Shown here: positions 1 through 5,198 of the stretch, one piece after another | How positions within the stretch are numbered: position 1 is the stretch's first letter | Layout of the letters: the number at the start of each line of letters is the position of its first letter | DNA from: an uncultured Bacteroidota bacterium | GTDB lineage: Bacteria; Bacteroidota; Bacteroidia; UKL13-3 | DNA: 5,236 bases | Direction: 5' to 3' | NCBI GenBank assembly: GCA_903907885.1 | Contig: CAIVPY010000035.1 | Coordinates: 1 to 5,236 of the forward strand | Program-made: the position numbers and the translations under genes | Notes under the pieces: model-generated | What the model was told of the DNA's origin: nothing | The model's database searches: none | What the model saw: only the letters and a program-made list of their open reading frames with translations

Positions 1-603
1 GTGGGATATTTATATAAGAAAATAGATATCAATACAAAAAGCATGGAAATTGATAAGGTAAAAAAATTTGATGCTAATATAATTTATAAACATCCAGAAA
101 ATTTAGAAGCAGGATCAGAGGCAGCAATTCCTAATAACATAGAAATAAGAAATTTTAGTAAAGGAGAAAATGGAAATGTATATATGCTTTGTGAGGGATA
201 TAGTTCATATACTGAAACACGAAGTTTTTCTAATGGTAGCTCAACGTCATTTTATGTTTATTTCTATTATGGCATTAAAGTTATGAATTTTGACAAAGAT
301 GGAAATATGATAAAATCTTTTACTATTGATAAACAACAACTAAAAAAAGGAAATCAATTGACATCGTTTTTATGGGGAATGGTAAACAATAAGTTAATTT
401 TTGTTTACTTCGATAGTGAGAAAAACTATGGCAAAAAAGGGTATATAGGAGAACAAATGTCAAATTATGGTGATGCCATAGTGGGTGCAGTTACTTGCGA
501 TTTAGATGGGAATATAACCAATAGAAAAGTAATTTATAGAATGAACCCAACTATCCGTAGTCTCCGCCAAGCCATTGCCAAGGGGACTACGGATTTAAAA
601 TGA
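1..603 (+). CDS. C-terminal part of a hypothetical, possibly beta-propeller-like protein, with its tail replaced by a palindromic repeat
   Basis: The frame is open from the first base. The GTG there is probably an internal valine codon, so the gene most likely begins outside the window. The 200 visible residues are rich in beta-strand-like alternations of aromatic and polar residues. Two turn motifs of the type D-x-D-G-N occur (FDKDGN at 97-102, CDLDGN at 166-171), each following a hydrophobic strand, as in blades of secreted propeller-like proteins common in Bacteroidota. I do not recognise a specific family, and no catalytic motif is visible. Residues 184-200 (from TIRSLRQ to DLK) are encoded by a GC-rich palindrome plus a few flanking bases, so the native C-terminus has probably been lost or replaced. 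The gene is convergent with purH. Coding status is fairly sure; the fold is inferred from composition only, and the gene could be a pseudogene. Confidence 0.6.
   Translation: MGYLYKKIDINTKSMEIDKVKKFDANIIYKHPENLEAGSEAAIPNNIEIRNFSKGENGNVYMLCEGYSSYTETRSFSNGSSTSFYVYFYYGIKVMNFDKDGNMIKSFTIDKQQLKKGNQLTSFLWGMVNNKLIFVYFDSEKNYGKKGYIGEQMSNYGDAIVGAVTCDLDGNITNRKVIYRMNPTIRSLRQAIAKGTTDLK
553..594. repeat. REP-like palindrome (13-bp stem, 16-nt loop)
   Basis: ATCCGTAGTC at 553-562 is the exact reverse complement of GACTACGGAT at 585-594. The stem continues inward with a T-G pair (563/584) and two C-G pairs (564/583, 565/582), leaving a 16-nt loop at 566-581. It is clearly richer in GC than the surrounding DNA. 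The tetranucleotide GTAG lies in the left arm at 557-560; GTAG is the conserved tetranucleotide next to REP hairpins in Escherichia coli. The palindrome sits 52 bp before a transposase start fragment and between two convergent genes, a typical place for REP sequences. On either strand no T-tract follows, so it is not a standard intrinsic terminator, although it could still affect transcription or 3' mRNA stability of the flanking genes. The palindrome is certain; the REP identity is inferred. Confidence 0.7.
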
Positions 604-608
604 GAAAA

Positions 609-621
609 GAGTTTGTAACTC
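609..621. repeat. short hairpin inside the REP/RAYT element remnant
   Basis: GAGTT (609-613) and AACTC (617-621) form a perfect 5-bp stem around a 3-nt TGT loop. It lies between the larger palindrome and the transposase start fragment, so it may be part of the 5' non-coding end of the same element. It is too short to be convincing on its own. Confidence 0.35.
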
Positions 622-646
622 GCATTAACTTAATTATTTTTGAGTA

Positions 647-709
647 ATGTCAGAGGCTGGATATCAAATACGAAACCAATTTGCAGTTCAATTTATTACT
701 AGTGTTTAA
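647..709 (+). pseudogene. 5' fragment of a REP-associated tyrosine transposase (RAYT, IS200-like Y1 family)
   Basis: The frame from ATG 647 encodes MSEAGYQIRNQFAVQFIT, followed by S, V and a stop at 707-709. From memory, this resembles the conserved start of Bacteroidota Y1/RAYT transposases (a pattern like M-S-E-GY-x-I-R-x-Q-x-A-x-x-F-x-T-F-T-V-V). The rest of the protein, including the HUH metal-binding motif and catalytic Tyr, is absent. The resemblance stops around position 700, where the reverse-strand purH stop codon (699-701) begins, so the fragment overlaps the end of purH. A complete RAYT is usually 150-200 residues or longer; about 18 remain. A REP-like palindrome lies just upstream, as expected for such elements. 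The fragment is short and chance similarity is possible, but two independent signs of the same element lie next to each other. Confidence 0.6.
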
Positions 710-2216
710 AATGTCTGATACCACTAAAATACATACACATTTTGTTTGCATTACAATAGGTAATAGAGGCATCGTCTTTAATAGAACCTCCTGGTTGTAT
801 AACTGTTTTGATACCTTCGTTATGGGCTATTTCAACACAGTCGGGGAAAGGGAAGAAAGCATCACTGCTCATAACTGTGCCATTCAAATCAAACTCAAAT
901 CCTTTAGCTTTGCTAATAGCTTGTTTCAAAGCATCCACACGGCTTGTTTGTCCGCATCCAATACCCACCAATTGCTTGTTTTTAACCAACACAATGGTAT
1001 TTGATTTGGCATGTTTGCAAATAATATCGGCAAACAATAAGTCGCTTATTTCACTTTCTGTAGCTGCGGCATCCGTTACTTGTTTTAGGTCGCTAGGCTT
1101 TAGTATTACCGAATCTTTGTCTTGTTTAATAACACCGTTAAGAACCGAGCGGAATAATTGTGTTTTAGGTAATTTTCCTTTTAGTTTCAATATAATTCTG
1201 TTCTTTTTAGTTTGAAGAATTGTAAGTGCTTCGGCCGAATAATCAGGGGCAATTACCACTTCAAAAAATATTTTATCCATTTCTGAAGCAGTGACTTCAT
1301 CCACCGTTTTGTTTAAAACAATAACCCCACCAAAAGCAGAAACAGGGTCGCCCGCCAATGCATCTTTCCATGCGTTTGATAGGGTATCGCGAGAAGATAA
1401 ACCACAAGGGTTATTGTGTTTGATAATGGCAACTGTTGGCTCAGTAAAGTCTTCAATCAAATTAACAGCAGCATCTATATCTAATAAATTATTATATGAA
1501 AGCTCTTTGCCGTGTAGTTTTTCCAAAAACTCATTTAAGTTGCCATGGAAAGTTCCTTGTTGATGTGGGTTTTCACCATATCTTAAAGAATTAGCCGCCC
1601 CCAAGTTGATGGTTTCTGTATTTGAACCTGAAAAGTATTGATGAATAAGTGTATCATATTTTGAAGTCACTTCAAAGGCCTTGGTAGCAAAAGCCCTTCT
1701 TTGAGATAAATCGGTAATGCCTTCTTGGGCGCTCAATACGCTATGAAATGGCATATAATCATTTTTATCACACACAATGGCTACATCATTATAATTTTTA
1801 GCAGCAGCTCTAATCAACGAAACACCACCAATGTCAATCTTTTCGATAATTTTTGATTCTTCATTTGTAGATTTTAAGGTTTCTTCGAAAGGATATAGGT
1901 CAACAATAACCAAGTCGAAAAAAGGAATTTCAAACTCTTTTACTTCTGTTTGGTCTTGGGAATTGCTTCGTCTAGCCAAAATACCTCCAAAAACTTTTGG
2001 GTGAAGTGTTTTAACTCTGCCACCCAATATGCTTGGATAATTTGTTAAATCCTCTACTCGGTTTACTTTAATACCTAGTTTTTCAATAAAATCTTGGGTA
2101 CCTCCAGTTGAGTAAATATTAACTCCCATTTTGCTAAGTAGTTCAACGATAGGCTCTAAACCATCTTTATAAAATACGGAAATAAGGGTGTTTTGAATAT
2201 TGCGGGCTTCTTGCAT
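699..2216 (-). CDS. purH: Bifunctional phosphoribosylaminoimidazolecarboxamide formyltransferase / IMP cyclohydrolase PurH
   Basis: This enzyme catalyses the last two steps of de novo purine synthesis in the cytoplasm: formylation of AICAR by 10-formyl-tetrahydrofolate, then ring closure to IMP. The 505-residue protein is full length. Residues 8-150 form the MGS-like cyclohydrolase domain, with the STGGT turn (36-40) and the GGRVKTLHPK segment (65-74). The transformylase part follows, with LRYGENPHQ (211-219), the catalytic Lys-His pair in IIKHNNPCG (K266, H267), DPVSAFGG (290-297), SDAFFPFPD (451-459), QPGGSIKDD (474-482) and the typical end GIRHFKH (499-505). The ATG at 2214-2216 leaves the usual short lead before LISVFYKDGLEP. 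It lies 65 bp downstream of folA on the same strand; folA supplies the reduced folate that PurH uses. Its stop overlaps a decayed transposase fragment, yet the C-terminal motif is intact. Confidence 0.97.
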   Translation of the reverse strand: MQEARNIQNTLISVFYKDGLEPIVELLSKMGVNIYSTGGTQDFIEKLGIKVNRVEDLTNYPSILGGRVKTLHPKVFGGILARRSNSQDQTEVKEFEIPFFDLVIVDLYPFEETLKSTNEESKIIEKIDIGGVSLIRAAAKNYNDVAIVCDKNDYMPFHSVLSAQEGITDLSQRRAFATKAFEVTSKYDTLIHQYFSGSNTETINLGAANSLRYGENPHQQGTFHGNLNEFLEKLHGKELSYNNLLDIDAAVNLIEDFTEPTVAIIKHNNPCGLSSRDTLSNAWKDALAGDPVSAFGGVIVLNKTVDEVTASEMDKIFFEVVIAPDYSAEALTILQTKKNRIILKLKGKLPKTQLFRSVLNGVIKQDKDSVILKPSDLKQVTDAAATESEISDLLFADIICKHAKSNTIVLVKNKQLVGIGCGQTSRVDALKQAISKAKGFEFDLNGTVMSSDAFFPFPDCVEIAHNEGIKTVIQPGGSIKDDASITYCNANKMCMYFSGIRHFKH

Positions 2217-2237
2217 AAGTGTGAAATTTTTGAGCCG

Positions 2238-2270
2238 CGAAAGTAGAATTTTGGAAGTCGAAAAACGAAA
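2238..2270 (-). promoter_or_regulatory. weak candidate Bacteroidota-type promoter for purH
   Basis: On the minus strand, TACTTTCG (2245 down to 2238) matches the Bacteroidota -7 consensus TAnnTTTG with one mismatch. TTTCG (2270 down to 2266) lies 20 nt upstream, where a TTTG-like -33 element is expected. Both elements carry C where the consensus has T or G. The site would give a leader of roughly 15-20 nt before the purH ATG. It could let purH be transcribed separately from folA. The evidence is motif resemblance only. Confidence 0.25.
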
Positions 2271-2281
2271 GAATACTTGAT

Positions 2282-2770
2282 TTATTTTCTATTGTAGGTT
2301 TGAAAAGAGAAGTCAAATTTATTTGTGTCATCAGCTGCATGAAACTTGTTTTGATTTAATTGCCAATACTCATCTGGAAGTGCAGGAAAAAAGGCATCGG
2401 CATCAAAGCCATGATGGATGCGGGTTAAGTAAACGGTATCAAGCATTTCCATGGATTGCTGATAGATACTATCACCCCCAATGATAAAAAGTTCTGTTTC
2501 GTTTTGTGATTTGGCAAAGGAAATGCCATCTTCAAGGCTTTTGAAACAATGGGTACCCTCAATATTCAACTCGCTTCGCGAGATGATAATGTTTGTTCGG
2601 TTAGGAAGGGGTTTTCCTATGCTTTCAAAAGTTTTACGACCCATCAATATGGCATGATGGGTCGTAAGGTTTTTAAAATATTTTAGGTCGGCTGGCAGAT
2701 GGCAAAGCAATTGGTTGTTTTTACCAATTCCATTGTTTTTATCTGCTGCTACTATACACGATATTTTCAT
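2282..2770 (-). CDS. folA: Dihydrofolate reductase FolA
   Basis: FolA reduces dihydrofolate to tetrahydrofolate with NADPH in the cytoplasm, sustaining the one-carbon pool used by PurH and thymidylate synthesis. The 162 residues match the normal length of the bacterial chromosomal enzyme. Visible family features are the Met20-loop-type NGIGKNNQLL (13-22), the substrate-binding LPADLKYFK (25-33) with the acidic catalytic residue D28, the NADPH-binding MGRKTFESIG (43-52) followed by LPNRTNIIISR (55-65), and the late glycine motif IIGGDSIYQQ (96-105). The highly conserved Trp before HLPAD is Cys (C23, TGC). The GG motif is followed by Asp (D100) where Ala or Ser is usual. The ATG at 2768-2770 directly follows the TAA of the DUF3127 gene with no spacer, so coupled translation is likely. 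Codons 34-46 lie in a perfect 13-bp palindrome. Confidence 0.95.
   Translation of the reverse strand: MKISCIVAADKNNGIGKNNQLLCHLPADLKYFKNLTTHHAILMGRKTFESIGKPLPNRTNIIISRSELNIEGTHCFKSLEDGISFAKSQNETELFIIGGDSIYQQSMEMLDTVYLTRIHHGFDADAFFPALPDEYWQLNQNKFHAADDTNKFDFSFQTYNRK
2634..2667. repeat. perfect 13-bp inverted repeat within the folA coding sequence
   Basis: TTACGACCCATCA (2634-2646) is the exact reverse complement of TGATGGGTCGTAA (2655-2667), separated by the 8-nt loop ATATGGCA. The stem codes for residues around THHAILMGRK of dihydrofolate reductase, directly ahead of and into the NADPH-binding motif. It should form a stable hairpin in folA mRNA, beginning about 105 nt after the start codon. 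Its function is unknown. Confidence 0.75.
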
Positions 2771-3136
2771 TTAAAACGGCAAATCATCAGTACCCGACTC
2801 TTCGGTAAAAGTAGCGGGCTCAAAATTTGGATTTGATGTAGGTGTCGGTGTTGTTGGCCTTGCAGGTGCAGCTTGACCAGCTTGCACTTTCCAAGCTCTT
2901 AGTTCTGTAAACCAACGACCATTGTATTCGCGACTTTCGGCATCAAAAAACACTGTAATTTCTTCTCCCATCGAGAACGGGTTTTGGGTAATTTTATCAC
3001 CCCAAAGACTTAAACATATTTTTTTAGGGTATTGGTCGCCCGTTTCAATGATAAACTCTTGTTTGCGCCACTCGCCATTTTTACCTTGTCCTGTAACCAA
3101 TGGCAACATTTGAATTGCTTTTCCTTTAATCTCCAT
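2771..3136 (-). CDS. DUF3127 domain protein with SSB-like acidic C-terminal tip
   Basis: The protein is 121 residues from the ATG at 3134-3136. The frame also opens upstream at a TTG (3149-3151), but the family characteristically begins MEIKGK, so the ATG is preferred. Residues 1-85 match DUF3127, a small Bacteroidota family: MEIKGKAIQ start, WRKQEFIIET (23-32), DQYPKKICLSLWGDK (34-48), GEEITVFFDAESREYNGRW (57-75) and LRAWKV (79-84). A flexible Ala/Pro/Thr-rich linker follows (about 86-108), then an acidic tail ending DDLPF. The same layout (beta-rich OB-like core, disordered linker, acidic DDLPF tip) is seen in bacterial single-stranded DNA-binding proteins, whose tip recruits repair and replication partners. 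A nucleic-acid role is therefore plausible but not established; no experimental function is known to me. Its stop touches the folA start, so the two are very likely co-translated. Confidence 0.85.
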   Translation of the reverse strand: MEIKGKAIQMLPLVTGQGKNGEWRKQEFIIETGDQYPKKICLSLWGDKITQNPFSMGEEITVFFDAESREYNGRWFTELRAWKVQAGQAAPARPTTPTPTSNPNFEPATFTEESGTDDLPF

Positions 3137-3203
3137 GATGGCAAATTTCAAAAATTTGTTTGATTAATAAAATTTTGTGGGAAAGTTTTTTGTATTTAAT
3201 CTG

Positions 3204-3226
3204 TCAACTCAAAAAAAAATAGTTGA
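3204..3226. repeat. short inverted repeat around an A9 tract between cdaA and the DUF3127 gene
   Basis: TCAACT (3204-3209) and AGTTGA (3221-3226) are perfect 6-bp arms around an 11-nt loop containing nine consecutive A on the plus strand (T on the transcribed minus strand). It begins 4 nt after the cdaA stop. The T-tract is in the loop rather than after the stem, so it is not a classical intrinsic terminator. It could still mark the border between cdaA and the downstream genes. Confidence 0.3.
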
Positions 3227-3229
3227 ATT

Positions 3230-4033
3230 CTATACGTTCAACATTTCTTTGGCAAATTCTGCATTAAGTAACTCCACCAAGTGGTCTGTTCTTAGGTTTT
3301 CAGTAATTTTTCCTTCTTTAACAAAAGAAACAGTACCACGCTCTTCGCTCACCACTAGCACCACAGCATCCGTTTGTTCTGTTATTCCAATGGCTGATAA
3401 ATGCCTAAGGCCATATTTGTTTAGCATGTCGGGGTTGTCGCTAACGGGAAGAACGCAGTTGGCAGCTTTTATTTTTCCTTTGCTAATAATCACAGCACCA
3501 TCGTGGAGTGGACTGGTTTTGTTAAAAATGGCAATCAGCAAACGCCTGGTAACTTCTCCATCAATAATTTCTCCAGTAGCAGCAATCATGCGCATTTCGC
3601 TTGTTTTGGGTAAAACAATGATGGCTCCCGAATTGGTTTCAGCTAAAACTTTGCAAGCATCCACAATGTCTTCGTAGTTGTTTGAAAAACTATCTTCTAT
3701 TTTCCACCTCCATGGAAAAATATTCCACCAGTTTTTGTTCTCAGCTAAGAAAGAAGTGCGACCAATAATGAGTAAAAACTTTCTGATTTCTTGTTGAAAA
3801 ACAATGAGAACAGCAATGATACCTACTTGTGTAAATTGCCCCAAAATCTTTTCGAGTAAAGGCATTTCAAAGTATCTTACCAATAACCAAAAGATGTATA
3901 TGGTGATTAACCCAATGAGTATATTAAAGGCCAAACTACCCTTTAGTCGCTTAAACAACTGCCAAGATAGCACTAGTACTAATAGCACATCTATCAAGTT
4001 GATGAAAGTAAATTTATAACCTAAAAATTCCAT
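3230..4033 (-). CDS. cdaA: Membrane-bound diadenylate cyclase CdaA (DAC/DisA_N domain)
   Basis: CdaA condenses two ATP into the second messenger c-di-AMP. The 267-residue protein has the usual order. Three predicted membrane helices come first (about 10-28, 34-54 and 70-90, the last running into FQQEIRKFL). A linker and a cytoplasmic DAC domain (about 115-255) follow. Recognisable DAC features are the LHDGAVII segment with the DGA motif at 178-180, GLRHLSAIGITE at 208-219 and VVSEERGTVSF at 227-237. The second signature is normally RHR but reads R210-H211-L212 here (L212 codon TTA at 3398-3400), so the last Arg is missing. The ATG at 4031-4033 begins MEFLGYKF, a normal start for Bacteroidota CdaA. 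No cdaR/ybbR or glmM partner lies in the window. It heads the minus-strand gene run and diverges from punA. Family assignment is firm; full activity is likely but not certain given the RHL variant. Confidence 0.93.
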   Translation of the reverse strand: MEFLGYKFTFINLIDVLLVLVLSWQLFKRLKGSLAFNILIGLITIYIFWLLVRYFEMPLLEKILGQFTQVGIIAVLIVFQQEIRKFLLIIGRTSFLAENKNWWNIFPWRWKIEDSFSNNYEDIVDACKVLAETNSGAIIVLPKTSEMRMIAATGEIIDGEVTRRLLIAIFNKTSPLHDGAVIISKGKIKAANCVLPVSDNPDMLNKYGLRHLSAIGITEQTDAVVLVVSEERGTVSFVKEGKITENLRTDHLVELLNAEFAKEMLNV

Positions 4034-4223
4034 TTCTTAACTTGCGATAATAAGAAAAAATGTTGGAAATGGCTATAAGCTATCATAGGTCCCTGACATT
4101 TTTGGGGTTTAGATTCTCATTCGCTAAATCTAATCTATCTCAGTTCGTATAAAAAAGTTAATAAATTTTTATATGATTGCTAATCATTCAACGAATGTAT
4201 AAGCACAATATTTAAATTAAATA
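4034..4223. promoter_or_regulatory. divergent intergenic region between cdaA and punA
   Basis: These 190 bp must hold the start signals for both divergent genes. They are AT-rich, and I see no convincing TAnnTTTG/TTG promoter pair on either strand. Two short dyads are visible. TTAGATT (4109-4115) and AATCTAA (4127-4133) form 7-bp arms with an 11-nt loop. ATGATT (4173-4178) and AATCAT (4182-4187) form 6-bp arms around a 3-nt centre. No riboswitch is recognisable. Confidence 0.45.
4173..4187. promoter_or_regulatory. hyphenated dyad upstream of punA, possible operator
   Basis: ATGATT-GCT-AATCAT is a perfect 6-bp inverted repeat with a 3-nt centre, ending 36 bp before the punA ATG. The size and position suit a dimeric repressor site or part of a promoter region. 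Such short AT-rich dyads also arise by chance, and no regulator is encoded nearby. Confidence 0.2.
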
Positions 4224-5036
4224 ATGTTAGAAAAAATTAACCAAACAAAAGCTTTTATTCAATCTAAAACTCACCTTAAACCTGAACTTGGTATCATATT
4301 GGGTACTGGTCTTGGAGGCCTAGTAGATGAAATAACTATACAGGATGTAATAACGTATAAAGACATTCCAAACTTTCCGCTAAGCACAGTAGAAGGCCAC
4401 TCGGGCAAATTGATTTTTGGGACACTGGGAGGAAAAAGTGTAGTAGCCATGCAAGGACGATTTCATTACTACGAAGGTTACAATATGCAAGAAGTAACTT
4501 TTCCGGTAAGGGTAATGAAAATGTTAGGTGTTTCAAGGCTATTTGTTTCCAATGCTTCTGGGGGAGTAAATCCTACTTTTGAAATAGGCGATTTAATGAT
4601 CATTAACGATCATATTAATTTCTTTCCTGCGCATCCCTTGACAGGTAAAAACGAAAAATCTTTGGGTGTGCGTTTCCCTGATTTGAGCGAAGCATACGAT
4701 AAAAATCTGATTAAAAAAGCCAAAGAAATAGCTGAGCAATTGGATATTAAAGTGCAGGAAGGTGTTTACATGGGTCTATCGGGACCAAGTTTTGAAACCC
4801 CTGCCGAATACCGTATGGTGCGTATATTAGGTGCCGATGCTGTGGGGATGAGTACCGTTCCTGAGATTATTGTGGCTCGTCACATGGGTTTAGATTGTTT
4901 TGCCATGAGTATTATTACTGATTTGGGTGTTGAAGGGAAAATTGTTGAGGTTACCCATGAAGATGTGCAAAATGTAGCCATGAAAGCCGAGAAAAAGATG
5001 ACACGTATTATGAAGGCGTTGATTGAAGGATTGTAG
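4224..5036 (+). CDS. punA: Purine nucleoside phosphorylase, trimeric PNP/MTAP family
   Basis: The enzyme cleaves purine (deoxy)nucleosides with phosphate to the free base and (deoxy)ribose 1-phosphate in cytoplasmic salvage. The 270 residues match the trimeric family in length. Motifs in order are GTGLGG (27-32, phosphate loop), GHSG (58-61, His59), GRFHYYEGY (78-86), NASGG (110-114), GPSFETPAE (187-195, with base-contacting E191), GADAVGMSTVPE (203-214, M209) and ITDLGVEG (231-238), then H245 in VTHEDV. The purine-specificity position, Asn243 in human PNP, is Asp here (D233, codon GAT at 4920-4922). Asp also occupies this position in methylthioadenosine phosphorylase. The preferred base may therefore include 6-aminopurines. 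The ATG at 4224 is preceded by an A/T-rich tract and no Shine-Dalgarno, as usual in Bacteroidota. It is divergent from cdaA and apparently monocistronic as far as visible. Confidence 0.95.
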   Translation: MLEKINQTKAFIQSKTHLKPELGIILGTGLGGLVDEITIQDVITYKDIPNFPLSTVEGHSGKLIFGTLGGKSVVAMQGRFHYYEGYNMQEVTFPVRVMKMLGVSRLFVSNASGGVNPTFEIGDLMIINDHINFFPAHPLTGKNEKSLGVRFPDLSEAYDKNLIKKAKEIAEQLDIKVQEGVYMGLSGPSFETPAEYRMVRILGADAVGMSTVPEIIVARHMGLDCFAMSIITDLGVEGKIVEVTHEDVQNVAMKAEKKMTRIMKALIEGL

Positions 5037-5055
5037 TTAAAATAAAATATGTAAG

Positions 5056-5099
5056 GAACTTTTATCGGTAATCTATTCTAATAGTTTTCGTAAAAGTTC
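5056..5099. repeat. inverted repeat after punA, possible weak terminator or mRNA 3' structure
   Basis: GAACTTTTA (5056-5064) pairs perfectly with TAAAAGTTC (5091-5099). Within the 26-nt loop, CTATT (5073-5077) and AATAG (5080-5084) form a second small stem. The structure starts 19 bp after the punA stop. The outer stem is AT-rich and no T-run follows, so it is a poor intrinsic terminator, but it may cap the punA transcript. Confidence 0.35.
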
Positions 5100-5175
5100 T
5101 GCTTATTATAGGTTAATCCCAAATTATTCATTAGCACTTAATAATTTTTATATTTATTAATAAATACAGAACTTT
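5093..5175. repeat. second inverted repeat sharing an arm with the first
   Basis: AAAGTTCTG (5093-5101) is the exact reverse complement of CAGAACTTT (5167-5175), 65 bp apart. The left arm overlaps the right arm of the 5056-5099 hairpin, so the two pairings exclude each other in one RNA molecule. The second arm ends 23 bp before a possible gene start at 5199. Confidence 0.35.
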
Positions 5176-5198
5176 GAGGGAAAAAAACTTTTCACCAC

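Noticed and set aside
681..1563. Plus-strand open frames at 681-1004, 808-1215 and 1291-1563
   Set aside because: They lie antisense inside purH, whose full-length protein shows all family motifs. The antisense translations resemble no family I know and are shadow frames.
3137..3151. TTG start giving five extra residues on the DUF3127 protein
   Set aside because: The conserved MEIKGK start of the family lies at the ATG at 3134-3136, and a TTG start is less likely.
3204..3226. Intrinsic terminator for cdaA
   Set aside because: The T-tract lies in the loop, the stem is only 6 bp and AT-rich, and nothing T-rich follows it. It is listed only as an inverted repeat.
2922..4019. Plus-strand open frames at 2922-3113, 3177-3677 and 3804-4019
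   Set aside because: They are antisense to the DUF3127 gene and cdaA. The 166-residue frame is long but its composition is that expected from the reverse of a conserved membrane cyclase gene.
4083..4142. Minus-strand 18-codon open stretch ending NPKNVRDL, possibly a remnant of a lost upstream gene such as folP
   Set aside because: It is bounded by stops on both sides, too short, and no homologue is recognisable.
4336..4536. Minus-strand frame of 66 codons
   Set aside because: It is antisense to the conserved GHSG/GRFHYYEGY region of punA, with no supporting motif or start signal.
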